Shown in pieces: positions 1-5,574 of a stretch of DNA of 5,574 nucleotides. The notes beneath the pieces are model-generated. The model had not been told where the DNA came from. It saw only the letters and a program-made list of their open reading frames with translations, and ran no database searches. Location: positions 1-5,574 of the forward strand of contig CAYMLL010000416.1 of the NCBI GenBank assembly GCA_964390645.1, given 5' to 3'. The DNA comes from CAYMLL01 sp964390645 (GTDB lineage Bacteria > Planctomycetota > UBA8108). Position numbers and translations under genes: made by a program. Numbering within the stretch: the first letter of the stretch is position 1; each line of letters begins with the position of its first letter.

Positions 1-968
1 CGACCCGCGTCGTTCCGGACACCCCGATAGGGGTCGTTGGTGATCAGCACGTTGCCGTCGAGGTCGAGGTAGTCGGCAAGCGAGCCGATCTGAGCCGCGG
101 CCGTGATGGCGACGCTCGACTCGATCATGCAACCGAACATCACTCGCATGCCGTGGGTGCGCGCGAGATGCACCATACGCAGAGCGGGAAGAATTCCGCC
201 GCACTTGACCAGCTTGATGTTGATACCGTGAAAGCGCCCCGGCAGCTTCGGAACGTCGCGCGGCACGACGGAGCTCTCGTCAGCGATCACCGGCAGCGCC
301 GACTTCGCGAAGACCTCTTGCATGGCGTCGAGCTCTCCCGGTGGCAAGGGCTGCTCGATGAACTCGACTCCGAGGGCCTTCAGCTCGTGCGACTTCTCGA
401 TCGTCTCGGAAGCCGTCCAGCCGCAGTTCGCGTCGACACGAATCGTCGCCTCCGTCTCCTTGCGCAGCGCACGGACGATCTCGATGTCGCCCGGCATCCC
501 GAGCTTGACCTTGTAGACCGGATAGCCGCGGGCCTCGTGCAACTTCGCGACCATCCTCTCGACCGTGTCGATGCCGATCGTGAACGATGACACCGGCGTA
601 CGGCCGGGATCGAGCCCGAGAAGGCGATGGAGCGGCACCCCGAGCCTGCGTGTTACCTGATCGAAAACGGCGGTATCCAGCGCACAGAGCGCGGCCCGTG
701 CGTTCCCGAGTCGCTCCGCGGCAGCCTCGAGGAACACACGATAGGCGCCGAGGTCGGCGGACTGCGCCCAGTCGCGAATCCCGTCCAGCGCCTGACGGAT
801 GGAGTCGACGTCCTCGTCGTAAAACGCCGACGGGCTCGCCTCGCCGATCCCCGTGACCCCACCGTCGTCGACCTCGGCGATGACGACGCGCGCGACGTCC
901 TGCGACTCTCGCGAGATCGTGAAGGTGTGACGCAGCTCGAGATCCTCGACGTGCGTGAGAATCCTCAC
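1..968 (-). CDS. dgcA: N-acetyl-D-Glu racemase / L-Ala-D/L-Glu (dipeptide) epimerase, partial (C-terminus off the left edge)
   Basis: Enolase-superfamily enzyme of the muconate-lactonizing subgroup; 322 codons are present, and since the family is usually about 320-350 residues only a short tail is missing. Seen directly: the catalytic pair YKVKLG (K153 and K155); metal ligands D179 (VDAN), E205 (EQP) and D230 (ADES); the opposite-face lysine K252 in IKLVKCGG; GCMIESS (279-285); and DLD (D302, D304), the DxD motif of L-Ala-D/L-Glu epimerases. The N-terminal capping domain carries FTISRES (16-22), where R20 may bind a substrate carboxylate. The start is GTG, overlapping the stop of dgcN by 4 nt (GTGA); no ATG lies nearby and the first residues RILTHVEDLEL begin the fold properly. 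In the published pathway DgcA interconverts N-acetyl-D-Glu and N-acetyl-L-Glu. Linkage to the dgcN-like gene supports that role, while the DxD motif keeps dipeptide epimerisation during murein peptide recycling possible. Cytoplasmic: no signal peptide. The superfamily assignment is firm; the substrate is inferred. Confidence 0.88.
   Translation of the reverse strand, partial: MRILTHVEDLELRHTFTISRESQDVARVVIAEVDDGGVTGIGEASPSAFYDEDVDSIRQALDGIRDWAQSADLGAYRVFLEAAAERLGNARAALCALDTAVFDQVTRRLGVPLHRLLGLDPGRTPVSSFTIGIDTVERMVAKLHEARGYPVYKVKLGMPGDIEIVRALRKETEATIRVDANCGWTASETIEKSHELKALGVEFIEQPLPPGELDAMQEVFAKSALPVIADESSVVPRDVPKLPGRFHGINIKLVKCGGILPALRMVHLARTHGMRVMFGCMIESSVAITAAAQIGSLADYLDLDGNVLITNDPYRGVRNDAG
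965..968 (-). other. GTGA stop/start overlap between dgcN and dgcA
   Basis: On the minus strand, GTG (968-966) begins the epimerase and TGA (967-965) ends the DUF1611 protein. A 4-nt overlap of this form normally indicates translational coupling by terminating ribosomes and therefore near-equal synthesis of the two enzymes. Only a weak G-rich stretch (GGGG at 982-979) could act as an independent ribosome-binding site. Confidence 0.85.
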
Positions 969-2017
969 GAGATCACCGCCCCGGCGCTGCCGCTGAGAGC
1001 GGACCGGGCCTCGAGAATCGCGTCGACGATCGAACCGCAGCCGAAGCGAATGACGTCGGTCGTTGGCAGGCCGGTCAGGCCACCGATTCCCTCGACCTCC
1101 GCGACCGCCTCCGAATCCGACAGCGACGAAGTGTTGAGCGAGACCCCCACCACGCTCGACGGCGCGATCAGATTCGCCATACGCTCGTAGAGATCGATCA
1201 CATCGGGAAGCGGCCGCATCGGCGCGTTGCCGTGCTTGATCCCGGTCCGTCGCGGATCGACGCACATCACCATCGCCTGCGGCGCGCACCCGTGCAACAG
1301 CCCCAGCGTGACGCCGGAAAAGAGCGGGTGGATCAGGCTGCCCTGCCCCTCGACGACGACGAAGTCCCGGTCCCGGCTCTCGAGCACGAGCTTCTCCGCC
1401 GCGCCGGCGACGAAGTCGCTGACCACCGCGTCGATCGGAATTCCCTTGCCCGAGATCATGATGCCGGTCTGACCGGTGGCGAGGAACTCCGCACTGTGCC
1501 CGCGCTCCTGGAGGACACGAGTGATCTCCAGCGACGTCAGCATCTTCCCGACGCTGCAGTCATGTCCCACGGTGTGGACGCGGAAGCAGGTGGTCGAGCG
1601 CGCGAGGTTCCGCGAGACCGGAAGGTCCGCCGGGGGCTTGCGGACATCGTGAATCCTCACGCCACGCTTCTCGGCCAGCTCCCGGAACTCGGGATCGTCG
1701 CCGATGAAGACATGCAAGCCGCTGACGATGCTCATCCGTCGCTCGATCGCCTGCCGCAGCAGGACCCGCCAGCTCGCCGGGAGACCGCCACCAGCAGGTG
1801 CGATGCCGATCAGCAACGTGTCGGCATCGACATCGGCGACACTCCCGATAAACGGAATATCTCCGCCGACACCGAGCCGCTCGGCCGCGGTCGTTCCGGT
1901 GAGCCCCGAGTCGAGGATCGCCACGACCTCGTCCGCACGATAGCGAAGAACGCCGGTCGCCGTCTTGGCGTCGGTCGGGTTCGACTTGCCCTCGGTGAGG
2001 ATAACGATACGGCTCAT
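965..2017 (-). CDS. dgcN: DUF1611 family protein, probable D-glutamate N-acetyltransferase DgcN
   Basis: A complete 350-residue protein, near the usual family length. The N-terminal part (1-130) is a Rossmann-like region starting SRIVILTEGK, with GIAPAGGG at 71-78 and a MSIVSGLH segment at 95-102. The C-terminal part has a Walker-A-like loop GHDCSVGK (151-158), then TGQTG (181-185), VEGQGS (222-227) and VDPRRTGIKHG (253-263), all characteristic of DUF1611. Family knowledge: DgcN of marine Pseudoalteromonas acetylates D-Glu with acetyl-CoA, and its partner DgcA racemises the product, feeding D-Glu from peptidoglycan into L-Glu. The ATG at 2017 is preferred because GGAAG (2031-2027) lies 9 nt upstream and the family fold starts immediately; the same frame stays open for 290 further codons upstream, but that stretch is antisense to the molybdoenzyme. 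The stop overlaps the downstream epimerase start, so the two are cotranscribed. No DgcR-type regulator gene lies in the window. Family is certain; the exact acyl acceptor is inferred. Confidence 0.9.
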   Translation of the reverse strand: MSRIVILTEGKSNPTDAKTATGVLRYRADEVVAILDSGLTGTTAAERLGVGGDIPFIGSVADVDADTLLIGIAPAGGGLPASWRVLLRQAIERRMSIVSGLHVFIGDDPEFRELAEKRGVRIHDVRKPPADLPVSRNLARSTTCFRVHTVGHDCSVGKMLTSLEITRVLQERGHSAEFLATGQTGIMISGKGIPIDAVVSDFVAGAAEKLVLESRDRDFVVVEGQGSLIHPLFSGVTLGLLHGCAPQAMVMCVDPRRTGIKHGNAPMRPLPDVIDLYERMANLIAPSSVVGVSLNTSSLSDSEAVAEVEGIGGLTGLPTTDVIRFGCGSIVDAILEARSALSGSAGAVIS

Positions 2018-2020
2018 GGA

Positions 2021-2030
2021 GAAGCGCTTC
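2021..2030. repeat. 10-bp perfect palindrome GAAGCGCTTC over the dgcN ribosome-binding site
   Basis: The sequence GAAGCGCTTC equals its own reverse complement and ends 3 bp before the dgcN start codon. It covers four of the five bases of the proposed ribosome-binding site. It could be an operator half or a short self-pairing element, but a 10-bp palindrome in a 171-bp GC-rich gap is not improbable by chance. Confidence 0.3.
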
Positions 2031-2031
2031 C
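2027..2031 (-). promoter_or_regulatory. probable ribosome-binding site of dgcN
   Basis: Minus-strand GGAAG lies 9 nt before the ATG at 2017. It is a partial match to the anti-Shine-Dalgarno complement, but it is the best candidate at any of the four starts here and supports the chosen start. It lies mostly within the palindrome GAAGCGCTTC. Confidence 0.4.
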
Positions 2032-2062
2032 GGGCCGGTCTCGAGGCAGGAGCGGACCGATC

Positions 2063-2091
2063 ATTGTCGCCCTTACCCGGAGACGTTGCAA
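2063..2091 (-). promoter_or_regulatory. candidate sigma70-like promoter for the dgcN-dgcA operon
   Basis: On the minus strand, TTGCAA (2091-2086) is followed by exactly 17 bp and then GACAAT (2068-2063), again 4 of 6 matches in each hexamer. The -35 hexamer is the same palindrome used by the plus-strand candidate, so the two polymerases could not bind at once. Transcription would start near 2056, about 39 nt before the dgcN start codon. Confidence 0.25.
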
Positions 2092-2114
2092 TCAACCTCC
2101 ACGGACGCCACAAT
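2086..2114 (+). promoter_or_regulatory. candidate sigma70-like promoter for the molybdoenzyme gene
   Basis: TTGCAA (2086-2091) as a -35 hexamer, a 17-bp spacer, then CACAAT (2109-2114) as a -10 hexamer; each matches the consensus at 4 of 6 bases. Transcription would begin near 2121, giving a leader of about 68 nt before the ATG at 2189 and excluding the upstream in-frame GTG at 2120. The match is weak; its interest comes from mirroring the opposite-strand candidate. Confidence 0.25.
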
Positions 2115-2188
2115 GCGCCGTGACGTACTCCCGACGGAGCTTCACCCGACCTGACGGGGAAGCCTCTCCTCGGCTCTATCGGCTCGCC

Positions 2189-4234
2189 ATGCCTCGCATC
2201 GTAAAGACGGTCTGCTCGCACGATTGCCCCGACACCTGCTCGGTTCTGATAACGCTCGACGATCGCGCGGGTGAGGATCGGGCGATCCAGTTTCGAGGCG
2301 ACCCCGACCACCCGATCACCGCCGGCTTTCTCTGCGGCAAGGTCAATTCCTACGAGCGGCTGGTCTACAGCGACGACCGCGTGCTCCGCCCGCAGCGTCG
2401 CGTCGGCCGCAAGGGCGAAGGTCGGTTCGAGCCGATCTCGTGGGGCGAGGCTCTGAAGACCATCGCCGGACGCATCCGTCAGTGCCGCGACGAGCTCGGT
2501 GGCGAGTCGCTGCTGCAGCACTACTACGGAGGCACGCTCGGCCAGATCAACCGGCGCTGCGGCGACGCGCTCTTTCACCGACTCGGCGCGACGCGCGTGA
2601 GAAGGAACATCTGCTACTACGGAGCCAGCGCGGGATACGAGGCGGTCGTCGGACCGGGCCACGGGATCGACCCGGAGGATGTCGCGCATTCGGACCTGAT
2701 TCTGGTCTGGGGATGCAACGTCGTCACGACACAGGTCCACCTGATGAGGTTCATCGACACCGCTCGCAAGAACGGTGCGAGAGTCGTCGCGATCGATCCC
2801 TACCGCAACCGCACGGCTCGAATTGCCGACGAGTGGATCCCGATCCGCCCGGGAACGGACACGGTGCTCGCGCTCGCCATGATGCACGTGATCGAGAAGG
2901 AGGGGCTTCTCGACGACGAGTTCATCAACGAGCGCACCGTCGGCTTCGATGAGCTATCGAGCCGTGTGCTGCCGAGGCACGACCCGGCGAGCGCCTCGAC
3001 GATCACCGGCGTCCCTGCGGATACGATCGTCGACCTCGCCCGGCGCTTCGCGAATGCCAAGGCGCCTTGCATCAAGGTGGGCGTAGGACTCGGTCGCAGC
3101 TCGCACGGTGGCGCGGCGGTGCGATCGGTCTGCTGCCTCGCGGGAGTCGTGGGCTCCTTCGACAAGCTCGGCGGCGGCGTGCAGTACGACACCGGCTGCG
3201 AGTTCCGTCTCGCGACGGAAGCGGTGACGCGACCCGACTGGCTGCAGAGCCCGACGCGCACGTTGAACATGACGGACCTGGCGATCGGCCTCGAGGAGTG
3301 GCAGGACCCGCCGCTGCGCTTCCTGTGGTTCCACAGCAGCAACCCCGCGGCGACCTCGCCGCTGCAGACACGTCTTTGCGGGCAGCTCGAGCGCGACGAC
3401 ATCTTCACCGTCGTCCACGAGATCTTCCTCACGGACACCGCACGCTACGCGGACATCCTGCTGCCCGCGACGCCCTTCCCCGAGTGCTCCGATCTCTACA
3501 CGAGCTACGGCCATCTCTACCTGCAGTACGGCGCGCGAGCTCTGAGTCCGCGGGGCGAGTCGAAGAGCAACCTCGAGGTCGTGCAGATGCTGGCGCGCGA
3601 GCTGGGGCTCGACGACCCGTGGTTCGAACGTTCGCCGCAGGAGCACGTCCGCGCGCTGCTCGACAGCGATGATCCGAACCTCGAAGGCGTCGACGCGGAT
3701 CGTGTTCTCGCGGGCGAGGTCGTGCGTCTCAACTTGCCGAGGAGACGCCCCGGCTTCGCCGACGGCTTCAGGACGCCGTCGGGCAAGCTCGAGTTCGCAT
3801 CGGCGTCTCTCGCCGCGAAGGGCCTTCCCGCCGTCGTCGACTACCACGGGGATCCGTTCAACACGCGACCCGAGGAGCACCCTCTCCGACTGATCACGCC
3901 GCCGGCGCACTCGTTTTGCAACTCGTCCTTCGGCTACTCGGAGCTCGCGCGGCGCCGCGAAAAGGGTGAGCCGAATGTGCTCGTTCATCCCGACGACGCC
4001 GGCGACATCGAGAGCGGGGATGAGGTGGAGCTCTTCAACGAGAACGGCCGCCTGCGAATCCTCGCGACGGTGACGACCGACACGAGACCCGGCACCGTGG
4101 TGGCCGAAGGCACCTGGTGGCCCATGTACGGACGCGACGGCAAGGGGATCAACGTGCTGACCTCCAATCGGCTCACGGACCTCGGTGGCGGCTCCACCTT
4201 TCACGACAACCGCGTGGGCATCCGCAAGCTCTGA
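2189..4234 (+). CDS. molybdopterin (bis-MGD) oxidoreductase with N-terminal [4Fe-4S] domain, substrate unknown
   Basis: A complete 681-residue member of the DMSO-reductase/formate-dehydrogenase superfamily (BisC-like, COG0243). Seen in order: cluster motif C9-x3-C13-x3-C17-x31-C49 (CSHDCPDTC, then FLCGK with K51 placed as the usual lysine bridging cluster and pterin); the SWGEAL segment (84-89); NICYYGASAG (140-149), where C142 is the likely molybdenum ligand because it falls at the position of Sec140 of E. coli FdhH; VAIDPYRN (200-207); HSSNPAATSP (392-401); DTARYADILLPAT (426-438); and the dinucleotide-binding C-terminal domain from about 575 to the end, with GTVVAEGTWWP and NVLTSNRLTD. The protein reaches the first cysteine within nine residues and has no membrane segment, so it is probably cytoplasmic. 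The ATG at 2189 gives the family's normal N-terminus, although no Shine-Dalgarno sequence precedes it. It probably transfers electrons to a soluble partner not encoded here. The ligA-like gene follows after 10 nt. Confidence 0.9.
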   Translation: MPRIVKTVCSHDCPDTCSVLITLDDRAGEDRAIQFRGDPDHPITAGFLCGKVNSYERLVYSDDRVLRPQRRVGRKGEGRFEPISWGEALKTIAGRIRQCRDELGGESLLQHYYGGTLGQINRRCGDALFHRLGATRVRRNICYYGASAGYEAVVGPGHGIDPEDVAHSDLILVWGCNVVTTQVHLMRFIDTARKNGARVVAIDPYRNRTARIADEWIPIRPGTDTVLALAMMHVIEKEGLLDDEFINERTVGFDELSSRVLPRHDPASASTITGVPADTIVDLARRFANAKAPCIKVGVGLGRSSHGGAAVRSVCCLAGVVGSFDKLGGGVQYDTGCEFRLATEAVTRPDWLQSPTRTLNMTDLAIGLEEWQDPPLRFLWFHSSNPAATSPLQTRLCGQLERDDIFTVVHEIFLTDTARYADILLPATPFPECSDLYTSYGHLYLQYGARALSPRGESKSNLEVVQMLARELGLDDPWFERSPQEHVRALLDSDDPNLEGVDADRVLAGEVVRLNLPRRRPGFADGFRTPSGKLEFASASLAAKGLPAVVDYHGDPFNTRPEEHPLRLITPPAHSFCNSSFGYSELARRREKGEPNVLVHPDDAGDIESGDEVELFNENGRLRILATVTTDTRPGTVVAEGTWWPMYGRDGKGINVLTSNRLTDLGGGSTFHDNRVGIRKL

Positions 4235-4244
4235 CCTCATCGAG

Positions 4245-5574
4245 ATGGCCAGCAAGAACGAGCGTGTCACGGAGCTCGAGACCGAGATTCGACGGCACCG
4301 CCAGCTCTACTACAACGAGCAGCCCGGGATCACGGACGCGGAGTTCGACTCCCTGATCGAGGAGCTCGAGAGACTGGCCCCTGGCAGCGGCGCGCTCGCC
4401 GAAGTCGGTGCTCGAGCGAGCATCGACGGAACGGGCCTACCGACGAAGAAGCACCGCATCCCGATGGGATCCCTCGACAAGGTCACGCGTGACCGCGTCG
4501 AGGCCTGGGGACAGAAGGCCGGACCACTGTTCCTGGTGCAGGAGAAGTACGACGGCATCAGCCTCGAGGTCGACTACGAGCGCGGCGAGATGGTCGACGC
4601 GATCACTCGCGGCGACGGCATCACCGGCGAGGTCGTGACACACAACGCGGTTCAGTTCAAGAACATCCGACGCAAGCTCCCGGTGCCCTTCACGGGCAGT
4701 GTCCGCGCCGAGGTGATCCTCCGCCGGGACGCCTTCGAGAAGCACTTTGCGACGCTCGACTTCGCCAACCCGCGAAATACCGTCAGCGGCCAGGTGCGCA
4801 AGAAGCACGGAGATCGCTCCCGTAACAGGCACCTCGAGCTCTTCTTTTACGACGTGCTCGCGGTCGATCGGCAGTTCGTGACCGAGCGCGAGAAGATGGA
4901 GTACCTGCGCGACGATCTCGGCCTGTCCCTCGCCGTCTCCTACTTCGATCAGACGATCGACGGGCTCCTCGAGATCCACGACAGCTACCAGGGAAGCGAG
5001 GAGAGTCCCGGCAAGCGTCACGACCTCGACTACGAGATCGACGGCCTCGTGGTCCGCTCGAACTCGCTGGCGCTGCAGAAGGAGCTCGGAATCCGGCAGA
5101 ATCGCCCACGCTTCGCGATGGCATACAAGTTCCCTTCGGAAGGTCAGATCACCACTCTGCGCGACGTCGACTGGTCACTCGGCCTCGGCGCGCGCATCAC
5201 GCCGGTCGCACGCCTCGAGCCGGTGTCGATCGCCGGTGTGACCGTGTCAAACGCGACACTCCACAACGTCGACGCGATCCGGGCTCTCGGCATCCGCCTC
5301 GGCGACCGGGTGCTCGTGGAGCGGCGCGGCGACGTGATTCCGCAGGTCATGCGGGTCATCGAGTCCGGCGATGGCGACGAGCCGGCGCCGCCGAAGAGCT
5401 GTCCCGCCTGTGAAGCGAACGTCCAACGCGACGGAAAGTACCTCCTCTGCCCGAACGTCGACTGCCCCGGCAAGACGTACGGTGACGTGTTCAAGTGGAT
5501 TCGCGAGCTCGAGATCGACGCTCTCGGAGAGAAGTGGGTTCACGTCCTCATCGACAAGGGGCTCGTCCGGGATC
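4245..5574 (+). CDS. ligA: NAD+-dependent DNA ligase (LigA family, divergent), partial (C-terminus off the right edge)
   Basis: 443 codons of a protein normally about 670 residues; it would seal nicks using NAD+ through a ligase-AMP intermediate. Domains seen: Ia NMN-binding region (LYYNEQPGITDAEFD, 21-35); nucleotidyltransferase domain with adenylated lysine K101 in EKYDG, TRGDG, E156 in RAEV, FANPRN with R177 and R185, R258, EIDG with D266, and K295 in YKFP; OB fold (ITPVARLEP, VSNATLHN, R360 in RRGDVIP); zinc finger C386-x2-C389-x12-C402-x4-C407; and the start of the helix-hairpin-helix region (IDALGEK). The rest of HhH and any BRCT domain lie outside. Oddities against E. coli LigA: E113 is Q99, K290 is R271, R333-T334 are L314-G315, and Tyr35 is F34. 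The ATG at 4245 fits the family N-terminus; no clear ribosome-binding site is present, so translation may depend on the gene ending 10 nt upstream. It is clearly a LigA homologue; whether it is the housekeeping enzyme or a paralogue is undecided. Confidence 0.92.
   Translation, partial: MASKNERVTELETEIRRHRQLYYNEQPGITDAEFDSLIEELERLAPGSGALAEVGARASIDGTGLPTKKHRIPMGSLDKVTRDRVEAWGQKAGPLFLVQEKYDGISLEVDYERGEMVDAITRGDGITGEVVTHNAVQFKNIRRKLPVPFTGSVRAEVILRRDAFEKHFATLDFANPRNTVSGQVRKKHGDRSRNRHLELFFYDVLAVDRQFVTEREKMEYLRDDLGLSLAVSYFDQTIDGLLEIHDSYQGSEESPGKRHDLDYEIDGLVVRSNSLALQKELGIRQNRPRFAMAYKFPSEGQITTLRDVDWSLGLGARITPVARLEPVSIAGVTVSNATLHNVDAIRALGIRLGDRVLVERRGDVIPQVMRVIESGDGDEPAPPKSCPACEANVQRDGKYLLCPNVDCPGKTYGDVFKWIRELEIDALGEKWVHVLIDKGLVRD

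Larger units (their letters stand above)
2018..2188. promoter_or_regulatory. divergent intergenic region (dgcN left, molybdoenzyme right)
   Basis: This 171-bp gap is the only non-coding stretch long enough to hold promoters, so it must drive both transcription units unless they are read from outside the window. It contains the symmetric CATTGT/TTGCAA/ACAATG arrangement and the GAAGCGCTTC palindrome. I see no small gene, riboswitch-like structure or rho-independent terminator in it. An in-frame GTG at 2120 offers an alternative, less likely start for the molybdoenzyme. Confidence 0.6.

Noticed and set aside
153..1190. Plus-strand open frames (153-590, 587-856, 627-1190) opposite dgcA
   Set aside because: They lie entirely antisense to an enolase-superfamily gene with all catalytic residues intact, and their translations are Arg-rich without motifs.
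2036..2059. Short stem CGGTC / GACCG (2036-2040 with 2055-2059)
   Set aside because: Only five base pairs around a 14-nt loop with no T-tract; too weak to call a terminator or attenuator in GC-rich DNA.
1232..2188. N-terminal extension of the molybdoenzyme frame by 319 codons on the plus strand
   Set aside because: It runs antisense through dgcN and is low-complexity in Arg, Asp and Ala. The genuine start context is at the CSHDCPDTC cluster motif.
2018..2887. N-terminal extension of the DUF1611 reading frame by 290 codons on the minus strand
   Set aside because: It is antisense to the conserved N-terminal half of the molybdoenzyme, has no domain resemblance, and the family fold begins at MSRIVILTEGK. 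The openness is a by-product of high G+C.
4235..4244. Terminator between the molybdoenzyme and ligase genes
   Set aside because: Ten bases cannot hold a hairpin plus T-run, and no GC-rich hairpin with a T-tract is seen on either side.
2954..4270. 438-codon open frame on the minus strand opposite the molybdoenzyme
   Set aside because: The composition is Arg/Val/Glu-rich with no recognisable motif, whereas the opposite strand encodes a full conserved enzyme; it is a reverse-frame shadow.
4437..5494. Minus-strand open frames opposite the ligase (4437-5021, 4783-5124, 5144-5494)
   Set aside because: These are antisense to conserved ligase motifs, including the adenylation lysine, EIDG and OB fold; no independent support.
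1..5574. CRISPR array, tRNA, rRNA, insertion sequence or phage genes
   Set aside because: No spaced direct repeats, no cloverleaf-like or rRNA-like segment, and no transposase or integrase motif in either strand; coding density by four ordinary genes leaves almost no room.

Overview
The window is a compact, high-G+C bacterial segment with four protein-coding genes and one real intergenic gap. Codons strongly prefer G or C at the third position. Shine-Dalgarno motifs are weak or absent at all four starts. The gene content (a D-glutamate/cell-wall amino acid module, a cytosolic molybdoenzyme and a divergent NAD+-dependent DNA ligase) fits an environmental bacterium, for example from the Myxococcota/deltaproteobacterial, Gemmatimonadota or Planctomycetota groups. 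The window itself does not settle the phylum.

Left half, minus strand (2017 down to 1): a two-gene operon. The upstream gene is a complete DUF1611-family protein matching DgcN (D-glutamate N-acetyltransferase). Its stop codon overlaps, through the tetranucleotide GTGA, the GTG start of an enolase-superfamily epimerase matching DgcA/dipeptide epimerase. That second gene runs off the left edge only a short distance before its expected end. In the published DgcN-DgcA route, D-Glu is N-acetylated, racemised as N-acetyl-Glu, then deacetylated to L-Glu. The epimerase here still carries the DxD motif that L-Ala-D/L-Glu epimerases use to hold a free amino group, so its true substrate is open.

Centre, 2018-2188: a 171-bp divergent intergenic region. 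It contains a three-part symmetric arrangement, CATTGT / TTGCAA / ACAATG, centred on 2088.5. It can be read as two back-to-back sigma70-like promoters sharing one palindromic -35 hexamer. A separate 10-bp palindrome sits over the probable ribosome-binding site of dgcN.

Right half, plus strand (2189 to the end): a complete 681-residue molybdopterin (bis-MGD) oxidoreductase with an N-terminal [4Fe-4S] motif and no usable export signal. After 10 nt comes the first 443 codons of a LigA-type DNA ligase. The ligase has an intact nucleotidyltransferase core lysine and zinc finger but substitutions at several positions that are essential or DNA-contacting in E. coli LigA, so it may be a specialised or paralogous ligase.

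I see no mobile element, CRISPR array, tRNA, rRNA or convincing terminator. No wholly new system is evident. The points most worth testing are the substrate of the DgcA-like enzyme, the symmetric divergent promoter, the vestigial Tat-like motif ahead of the molybdoenzyme and the unusual ligase.
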